Assembly (NCBI RefSeq): GCF_036850765.1
Contig: NC_089496.1
Span: forward strand, 45,498,113-45,562,112
DNA from: Saccopteryx bilineata
Taxonomy: Eukaryota; Chordata; Mammalia; Chiroptera; Emballonuridae
DNA length: 64,000 nucleotides
Direction: 5' to 3'
Shown here: positions 56,891 to 64,000 of the stretch, piece after piece
Layout: the number at the start of each line of letters is the position of its first letter
Position numbering within the stretch: position 1 is the stretch's first letter
Notes under the pieces: generated by a model
What the model saw: the letters and a program-made list of their open reading frames with translations, nothing else
What the model was told of the DNA's origin: nothing
Database searches by the model: none
Program-made: the position numbers and the translations under genes

Positions 56891-57302
56891 TGGGGATGGC
56901 TAAGATTTGTTCATAATACCCGATTTTCAATTGCATAAAGCTTTGAGATAAAGAAAATATGATGAATGGAAACTTATTTGTAACTTACTTGCTTATCTCT
57001 GCTCAATTTATTTTAGTATACTTCTTAAGGAGTCTGCAAAGTCATTAAAATTTTTTTTTCAATTTGAATCTTCAAGTTTATTAGTGACTTTCTAATAAAC
57101 TTTTAATTTTGGAAAATTTCAAATACATTAAAAAATAGGCTACATAATGAAGCATCACGTACTCATCGCCCAACTTAAACAATTATCATTCTATGGTCAA
57201 TCTTGTTACATCTGTTACCCTTGCCCCACCACACAATCCCTCACCCCTGCCCCAGAAGTATAGCAATTTTTAATGCCTCAGTTTTCTCATCAATAAAATG
57301 GA

Positions 57303-57681
57303 GGCCCTGGCCGGTTGGCTCAGTGGTAGAGCGTCGGCCTGGCGTGCGGGAGTCCCGGGTTTGATTCCCAGCCAGGGCACACAGGAGAAGCGCCCATCTG
57401 CTTCTCCACCCCTCCCCCTCTCCTTCCTCTCTGTCTTTCTCTTCCCCTCCCGCAGCCGGGGCTCCATTGGAGCAAAGTTGGCCCGGGTGCTGGGGATGGC
57501 TCTGTGGCCTCTGCCTCAGGTGCTAGAATGGCTCTGGATGCAACAGAGCAACGCCCCAGAGGGGCAGAGCACCGCCCCCTGGTGAGCATGCCGGGTGGAT
57601 CCCAGTCGGGCGTATGCGGGAGTCTGACTGCCTCCCCGTTTCCAGCTTCGGAAAAATGCAAAATAAATAAATAAATAAATA
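57303..57681 (+). mobile_element. VES-like SINE, young full-length copy
   Basis: GGCCCTGGCCGGTTGGCTC head with A-box-like GGCTCAGTGGTAGAGCG, a body very close to the inferred consensus, and an AAAT-unit tail. AATAAAATGGA occurs on both sides. The CTCF-like unit is at 57572-57585 on the minus strand with one mismatch. Confidence 0.93.
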
Positions 57682-57839
57682 AAATAAAATGGAGAATATA
57701 ATACCTACTTCATGTGGTCTTACACAAATTAAATGCCAGCATAAAAGCAAAGTCATTCAATTTTGAGTTAAATGAAAAACTTTTTCTGAAACTTGTCAGA
57801 ACTGTTATTTTTTTTAATTCTTGCTTTTTATGAAAGGTA

Positions 57840-58130
57840 TGTTCTCGAGTGCTATCTTAGCTTGTTTAGAAATTGTAGCCATGTCCAGTCAGCTCCCAGC
57901 ATGACCTCGAAACCCCTAACCCACGGTGTTTTGTGATTTTGTCCTCTATAATCTGTAACCTTGACACCATCAGGAAGTTCGGGCCTTTGAGCACTAGCTT
58001 CCTGTTCTTCTGGGTGGCACCATTCACAATAAGATAGCCAAGATTTCTCCTCTGTAATTCTCAGTGTTTAGTGTTTGGCTCTGCTAGTGCCAGGTGGGTG
58101 AACTATTTTTGTTCTATAACAACTGATATA
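57840..58130 (+). mobile_element. Possible ERV LTR fragment
   Basis: The order of TCCTGTTCTTCTGGGTGGC, AATAAGATAGCC, TGGCTCTGCTAGTGCCAGG and GGTGAACTATTTTTGTTC resembles the R-U5 end of a gammaretrovirus-like LTR. The other end is not identified. Confidence 0.35.
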
Positions 58131-58173
58131 TTGATAACTAGTGCTTTCAATACAGCTGTGTTCGACAGGAGCA

Positions 58174-58478
58174 GGGCCTACTGCATGACTGGTGCTGAGA
58201 GTGGATAGACTGCACGTGCTTCTGTGGAGGAAGGCCCTCTGAGAATCCAGTCCCCTGGCCCACTTACCTCCGTATGACTGGGCCTACTGCATGACTGGTG
58301 CTGAGAGTGGATAGACTGCACGTGCTTCTGTGGAGGAAGGCCCTCTGAGAATCCAGTCCCTGGCCCACTTACCTCCGTATGACTGGGCCTACTGCATGAC
58401 TGGTGCTGAGAGTGGATAGACTGCACGTGCTTCTGTGGAGGAAGGCCCTCTGAGAATCCAGTCCCTGGCCCACTTACC
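58174..58478. repeat. 105-bp tandem repeat, three near-identical units
   Basis: GGGCCTACTGCATGACTGG starts at 58174, 58280 and 58385; the last unit lacks its final part. The only difference I see between units is one extra C in the first. This implies very recent amplification or an assembly artefact. Confidence 0.95.
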
Positions 58479-59260
58479 GACCAGCCTCCGGAGTTATGAG
58501 GCCAAGGTTTCTGAACTCCCTGTTATGTCTCTTTCTACCCTCTAGATGAGGGGAGAACTTGGCCCGGACTGCGGTGACGGCAGATGCACTTGCTGGGATT
58601 GTCAACAGGATATCTGTTTACTAGCAGGTTGAAGAGCAGCCCTTTTTTGGTACAATTTGCAAACTTTTTACATATGTTTACTGAAATAGAAAAATAACTT
58701 TAGTTTGCTTAATAAAATTTTCTATTGTTTAGTTTATAGGCAGCGTATGATAAGAAACAATATAATATTTTGCATTTTTTTGAGGAGGGTTTTGAAAAAC
58801 CTTTATTTGGTATTCTTCCAACCAAAGGAATTTGCTTGTGTTAAGCATAGGAAAAAAAGCTCAGTGTCTAGGGTATGTTTTTCTTTTATATTTTGAATTT
58901 AATGGCCTCAAGTCATACTCTGTAGGCATATGCATTGGATATCCATTCAAATGACTTAAGACCTGGATGAAAATAATTTCTTGTTAAATCACTTATACAC
59001 ATGCCTAATTGCCATACTATGCTCTCTTCGAACCCATTACAGTTCTGCAAGCATTAAGTGATTATGCAAATGTAAATGCAAAAGACAAACTTAAACAGGA
59101 ACAAACTTAAAGGAATTAAGATCCCTAGCTTCAGAAACTTTATTAAAAAAACACACGATAGTTAAAGCAAATGATTTGAGATTCCTCTCAAACTTCCCAC
59201 ATCTTTTCACTCTACAATATAGGAAATCTATAGAAGTGTTTCACATTGCAACAGTATTCA
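58479..59260. other. Intergenic sequence, no feature seen
   Basis: No gene or clear repeat recognised; AT-rich. Confidence 0.4.
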
Positions 59261-59400
59261 TTTTTTTTATTTACCTGAGAGGAAGGGAGAAAGAGGCAGG
59301 AACATCAAGCTGCTCTCGTATGTGCCCCGACCACGGAGTTGAACCGGCAACCTCCATGCTCAAGGATGGCACTCCAACCATCCGAGCTATCCGGCCAGGG
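59261..59400 (-). mobile_element. Short tRNA-derived SINE
   Basis: Antisense phrases GTATGTGCCCCGACC, GTTGAACCGGCAACC and a head ending ATCCGGCCAGGG. Confidence 0.8.
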
Positions 59401-59429
59401 TACATGCATTTTATTTTTAAAATAATTTC

Positions 59430-59744
59430 GCCTGACCAGGCGGTGGCGCAGTGGATAGAGCGTTGGACTGGGACGCAGAAGACCCAGGTTCGAGGCTCCG
59501 AGGTCGCCAGTTTGAGTGCGGGCTCATCTGGTTTGAACAAAGCTCACCAGCTTGGACTCCAGGATGCTGGCTCGAGCAAGGGGTCACTTGGTCTGCTGAA
59601 GGCCCGCGGTCAAGGCACATATGAGAAAGCAATCAATGAACAACTAAAGTGTCACAACAAAAAACTAATGATTGATGCTTCTCATCTCTTTCTGTTCCTG
59701 TCTGTCTGTCCCTATCTGTCCCTCTCTCTGACATCTTTCTGTCT

Positions 59745-59827
<83 letters not shown>

Positions 59828-59830
59828 AAA
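59430..59830 (+). mobile_element. Rhin-type SINE, young full-length copy
   Basis: Intact head (GCCTGACCAGGCGGTGGCGC, A-box-like GTGGCGCAGTGG, B-box GGTTCGAGGC), full long-form body and a tail of AAAT units followed by AAAG units. TAAAATAATTTC lies on both sides. Confidence 0.93.
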
Positions 59831-59929
59831 ATTAAAATAATTTCAGTATGACCCTAAAGTTGCAGGAATATGTCCAACAACTTCTATAGAGCCGTCAATC
59901 AGAGACCCTATTTAAGTTTTCACCAACTG

Positions 59930-60541
59930 TCCTAGTGATGCCCCTCGTAAAATGAAACCAGACAGCATCATCTGTGACTTCAGTTATCAGACCTTTGAAG
60001 GGAATCTAAGGTTAGCCACCCTGAAGCTGCCTTTTTAGGATGTTGATTTTAAGTTTCTTATTAAGAAACAAGATTCAGAAAGGATCGTTGACCCTTTCCC
60101 TTTTCCTTTCCAAGAGATTCAGACAGAAAAATGTCCTTTAGGAGAGATGCCTTGGCTTAGCCACCTTAAGGCTCTTCACGCTAGCATTCAGCAGGACTCC
60201 CAGGCTGTTGGCTAGATGCCCTGTGTCCCACTGTCTCTGAGTCGCCCAGCAAGAATTTTCCTGACATTAATGTTCTACTCTTCCTCAACTACTTGTAAAT
60301 CACCCATTTGCACCTCTGATATCCTAAACCCCTGGTGGTCCTCTTCTCCTTTGTTCAAAATGTCATGTATGCCCAGTGTTGCCTCCCTGTCTTAGGAATT
60401 TTCATGCTTGTGTGAAATGCCCATGCTCGTATAGTACAATTTTGATTTTCTCCTGTTAATCTGTCTCTGTTGAATTGATTATTAGCTCAGCCAGAGGAAT
60501 TTAGAAGGTGGAAGGAAAAGTATTAATTTTTAGCTCCCACA
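59930..60541 (+). mobile_element. Probable ERV LTR
   Basis: The 3' part reads like an ERV1 R-U5 region: TTTCTCCTGTTAATCTGTC, then TTATTAGCTCAGCCAGAGG, GAAGGTGGAAGGAAAAG and a CA end near 60541. The left end is uncertain and no internal viral sequence follows. Confidence 0.42.
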
Positions 60542-60994
60542 CCTACCTCCTCAGTCCCTTTCAATCCAGAACGATTCCCTAGTCTTTCCTTGACTTTCAC
60601 GACTATGACATTTTTAAAGACAACCAGGAAGTTACTTTGTAGAGTGTTCCTCCATGTAGAGCTGTCTGGTGTTTCTCTATAATTAGATTCAGGTTATGCA
60701 CACAGTTTTGGCAGGAGTATCATGAGAGCAATGCTAATTCCTCTTTGCATCCTGTCAGGTGACACATAATTTTAGTCCAGTGATATTACATTTGATGTTA
60801 CACTTGAATAACACTGTGTCTGCCAGCTTACTTCACTGGAAAGCCATCCTTTCCCCCTTTCTGTCTTTTGTGGGGAGATACTTTGGGATTGTGTAAATAT
60901 TCCATTTGTTTTCTAAATTTTACCCACAAACTGTTATATTCATTGATGGTTCTTGCCTGAATTTGCTATCACTAAGCTTGTCACCTAATGGTGT
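60542..60994. other. Intergenic sequence, no feature seen
   Basis: No gene or clear repeat recognised. Confidence 0.4.
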
Positions 60995-61221
60995 TACAGA
61001 TATTGATCGACTTACGACCATTCAACTTTACGACCACAATCACTAGCCATGACTGCTCCACGTCTGGCAGCGCAAGCGTTGCCCAGCTGGGCATACGACA
61101 GTGCGGACCAGCTTCCGGCAGCACTACCATCTCCGTGTGCACCATTTCAACTGTTATCCCAGACTCGGTACAGCAATTTGTGTTTTGTGTCTTGGATATT
61201 TTTCATCAAACCCCTTCCAAG

Positions 61222-61305
61222 ATGTCTACCAAGAGGAAATTGTCTTTGTCTATGCCTCAGCCTGCCAAGAAGGAAAGAAAGGCCATTAATCTCAACAAGA
61301 AAAAT
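61222..61305 (+). pseudogene. Tigger transposase N-terminal remnant
   Basis: An ATG opens about 28 codons beginning MSTKRKLSLSMPQPAKKERK, followed by AINLN. This lysine-rich start, leading into the first helix of a CENP-B-type DNA-binding domain, is typical of Tigger/pogo transposases. The frame then runs into SINE sequence, so the domain is broken. Two hundred bases downstream, a second piece ends with a Ser/Thr/Asn-rich tail reading DDNINNPQPSTGGQ and a stop at 61623-61625, consistent with the transposase C-terminus. The catalytic DDE core is absent. Confidence 0.65.
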
Positions 61306-61495
61306 GAGTGCGGGCTCATCCGACTTGAGCATGGGTTCACCAGCTTGAGTGCAGGGCACTGGCTTGAGCATGGGATCATACACATGACCCCATGGTCGCT
61401 GGTTTGAGCCCAAGGTCACTGGCTTGAGCAAGGGGCCACTCGCTCTGCTGTAACCCCCGGGTCAAGGCACATATGAGAAAACAATCAATAAACAA
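61306..61495 (+). mobile_element. Rhin-type SINE fragment inside the Tigger element
   Basis: GAGTGCGGGCTCATCCGAC and GGTCGCTGGTTTGAGCCC are followed by CAAGGCACATATGAGAAAAC, matching the middle of the long Rhin-type SINE. Both the tRNA-like head and the CT/A-rich tail are missing and no target duplication is seen. Confidence 0.75.
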
Positions 61496-62044
61496 GTGCA
61501 GTACGAAGGAGGAAAGAAAGTGAATGTGATCGCACATGTTTATGAAAAAACCAACTCCGGTAACCCCAACTGCTGCCTCAGATGACAACATCAACAATCC
61601 GCAGCCAAGCACCGGCGGCCAATAAAATGTTTCATACATGTTTATATATTTTGATATGTTTTGCTATTGGGAAAATGTTTCCTATGGTATTTTTTACACC
61701 TGTATTTTGTATTTTTGTATGCACCTGTATTTTGTAATTTTGTCTGTTTTGCAAATATTAAACCAGTTGTACTGGTCATGCAGTGTTTTACTTAAACCTG
61801 ACGAATGTAAAAATAAGAAACAAAATGGTGTAGAGATGATACAAATGGCATAAAATGAACAAAGAAAATTATGATATATAACAATAATGAAAGAAAATTA
61901 TGATAAAATATGACTTAAAGATTTTTATAACATCATTTCACAGTACTGTACATATAGCCTACTCAATTTATGACCAAGTCATGTTACAACCGGTCTGACG
62001 GTCTGTCGGAACCAATAGTGGTCGTAAATCAAGCACTAGCTGTA

Positions 62045-62563
62045 TTTTCTTCTTTTTCTTCTTTTTTATATTTAATAGTTGGCCTTCTACCATTTGGGAG
62101 AACTTTTTCTTCTTCTCATTTACTTTACTTGTTTGGTAAATCTGTTTGGACCCCAGGATATTTCATTCAATGGGTTATAATCCATTCCTATCACTCTATG
62201 TTTTGATGCTCTCATTGTCTCAATTTTATAAAGTGGTTGACCTTTCAGACAGGCTTCCAGGTCATCCTGACGCACCCCTCTCATTTTCCGAGTGCTTCAT
62301 TCCTTTCTGACTTTAAATTACCCTTAGCATTCATGTTGTGCCTTTGCTGCTCCAGCCCTCAGATCACTCATTTTTTTCTAAGACCTTCTTCTAACTTTTA
62401 GTGGAAAATGGTTTTTAGAAACCAAGATCTGCGTGCTCGGTACATCTGCTGCTATGGGCTATTGATGCTTCCAGTATTGCTCTGTGGCCAGAAGTATGGT
62501 AAAACAGTGTCAACATAAGAAACTTCCAAACCTGTGAGAATTTTTTATGAGTTTGAGTCAAAT
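62045..62563. other. Intergenic sequence, no feature seen
   Basis: No gene or clear repeat recognised; T-rich at 62040-62120. Confidence 0.4.
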
Positions 62564-63120
62564 TGTCAACAGTTGCCAGGCAGCAAGGTCTCAATGGATC
62601 GAGAAAGTGCTCCGGAAGATGGCGGTTTTACCACTTATTTTATACAACAGAATCAAAGGAAAGACGCTAAGGGGGTTACATGAAATGGATCGGTGAGAGA
62701 TTAGAGAGAGGCAGGAGGCAGCACAGAGGGGAGATTTCTGGGATTGGATTAAAAAGTGAAAATGTAGATACTGAAACCTCTTTTACAGGAATGAGATAGT
62801 TAGTAGTTAATTAACATGATAATAACAACAAGGAGGGGGTTTGTTGGTTGTGTGTGGGGGATGCCTGCCCTGAGGGGGGCAGGAAAGAATTATCTTTTAC
62901 ATTTCAAAGGTGTGTTATCAGGCTCATTATTGTAGATGCAAAAGACAACAGGTAAGCTTGATTAAGGTAAAGTTGACCTTTGTTTAAAAAACAACAACCT
63001 CTTTAGAACAGGCCTACCCACCAGGAACTGCTTTTAGTTAGAAAGTGTTCAGTTCAGACCCACCACGCAGGCTTCTCCTGAGCTGGTCAGGTTCAGCGTG
63101 TGGCCCCTTTTCCGTCCACA
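62564..63120 (-). mobile_element. Putative solo ERV LTR
   Basis: Read on the minus strand, the 557-bp block begins TGTGGACGGAAAAGG and ends CAACTGTTGACA, giving TG...CA ends. A TATAAAATAAG box lies about 85 bp from its 3' end. I found no convincing flanking duplication and no viral coding sequence, so this is tentative. Confidence 0.4.
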
Positions 63121-63479
63121 ATAGGTACAGCTCAATTCATTTTTCTATCTCTATATATCTATAAAATGAGTTCACAACAGTACTTCCATTTCAGTTCAAA
63201 TACAGTACCGCAGGGCTCAGGGTTCATTATCCTTCCTCCTTTTCACATTTATAATTCCCTGATCTGACAGCAAGAATGCTGGCTCCATAATCCTCAGCGT
63301 GGTTTCTCACTTGCTCAATCCCCCCCCTCCCCCCGAACGCCAGGAATCTTCTAAATTGCTGGCCCACCAGCTGGTCAACCGATCATCAGTAAGTATGGGA
63401 GGAGGAAGTCCAGGAATCAGGGAAAGAAAATTAAAAAATGGGGATCTATCTGACGAAGAAGGCAGTACTGTAATTACAT
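63121..63479. other. Intergenic sequence, no feature seen
   Basis: No gene or clear repeat; a C-rich run lies at 63320-63333. Confidence 0.4.
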
Positions 63480-63855
63480 AGTTAGGTGAGGCTAGGTTAT
63501 GTTGCAGTAATAAACAATCCTAATAGTTTACCTGTTTAAAACAACAAATGTTCATTTCTTGAGCCCACAAAGTCCGCTATAGACCCGAGTGGTTCTGCAA
63601 GGTGACTGCTCTTTGAAGGGTGGCTCAGCACTCCAGGCTGCTGTGACCTCATCGACCCTCCACCTTATGATGCCATCATGTCCACACAAGTCTCCAGGGA
63701 TCTTTGAGGCAGGCGAAGAGAACATAAGGTGACCAGCACTTAAATACTTTCTTATGGAAGGAACATGTGTCACTTCTGCTCACTGTTTAGTGGGTAGAAA
63801 GTCGCATGACCACACATCATATTAAAGGGGCAAGGAAGAATCATTTTTCCCACTG
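63480..63855. mobile_element. Possible old LTR-type repeat
   Basis: GTTTAAAACAACAAATGTTC, CATGTGTCACTTCTGCTCAC and AAAGTCGCATGACC recall an old mammalian LTR or MER repeat in inverted orientation. The family is uncertain. Confidence 0.35.
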
Positions 63856-64000
63856 CCCACAAGAGAATAAAAAATACTGGTGTACACAGGAATAATTACC
63901 ACAAAACTTTTTCTTTCTGAACTGTTAAAGAAAAAGCTAGTGATATTCAGATTCATCTTTTTTCTTTCTGTATAAAATGATTTGTTACTTATATGTAGCT

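Larger units (their letters stand above)
60997..62042 (+). mobile_element. Internally deleted Tigger (pogo) DNA transposon
   Basis: The element starts CAGATATTGATCGACTTACG and ends with the inverse TAAATCAAGCACTAGCTG; TA dinucleotides flank both ends (60995-60996, 62043-62044). CAG ends and a TA duplication are typical of Tigger. The 1046-bp body keeps the start and the end of a transposase frame but lacks the middle; a SINE-derived segment lies between them. Non-autonomous. Confidence 0.85.

Noticed and set aside
63728..63745. ATAAGGTGACCAGC word like the end of the hAT at 35383
   Set aside because: No matching inverted end or 8-bp duplication nearby; it lies inside another old repeat and is probably chance.

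Overview
This is a stretch of a mammalian nuclear genome. Almost all of it is non-coding, and the single protein-coding element I can support is exon 1 of JAZF1 on the minus strand (33314-33428), set in a CpG island of about 1.5 kb (32285-33770). The interspersed repeats point to a bat: there are many copies of two tRNA-derived SINE types. One is VES-like, with a head starting GGCCCTGGCCGGTTGGCTC. The other has a head reading GCCTGACC-(A/T)GTGGTGGCGCAGTGG and resembles the Rhin-1 family I associate with horseshoe and leaf-nosed bats (Rhinolophus/Hipposideros). The bat assignment is fairly secure; the rhinolophoid assignment is from memory of the family and less so.

Layout. Positions 1-33313 are the first 33 kb of JAZF1 intron 1, read right to left. 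They hold SINEs, two near-identical non-autonomous hAT transposons (1157-1506 and 13595-13946), old MIR/L2/MER fragments, an 87-bp minisatellite (17110-17632) and several repeat-poor blocks that may be regulatory. Positions 32285-33770 are the promoter island with the coding exon, its splice donor and a start-stop upstream ORF. Positions 33771-64000 are the intergenic side, which in human leads toward CREB5 and contains the divergent lncRNA JAZF1-AS1. Here they contain a hAT element with a nested SINE (35383-36122), a 430-bp CA-rich tract (42893-43320), a 3' L1 fragment (48660-50665), MaLR LTRs, a 105-bp triplicated repeat (58174-58478), probable ERV LTRs and an internally deleted Tigger transposon that carries a piece of SINE (60997-62042).

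How the parts relate. JAZF1 is transcribed leftward from the island. GC skew flips close to the coding exon: the minus strand is G-rich downstream and the plus strand is G-rich upstream, as expected for a bidirectional CpG-island promoter. Several VES-like SINEs carry matches to the CTCF core motif, in three tandem 22-bp units in one copy, so this repeat family may distribute architectural-protein sites across the locus.

I found no new gene system. All long open frames other than JAZF1 exon 1 come from SINEs, simple repeats, the minisatellite or stop-poor GC-rich DNA. Coordinates of old repeat fragments (MIR, L2, MaLR, L1) are approximate because no alignment could be run.
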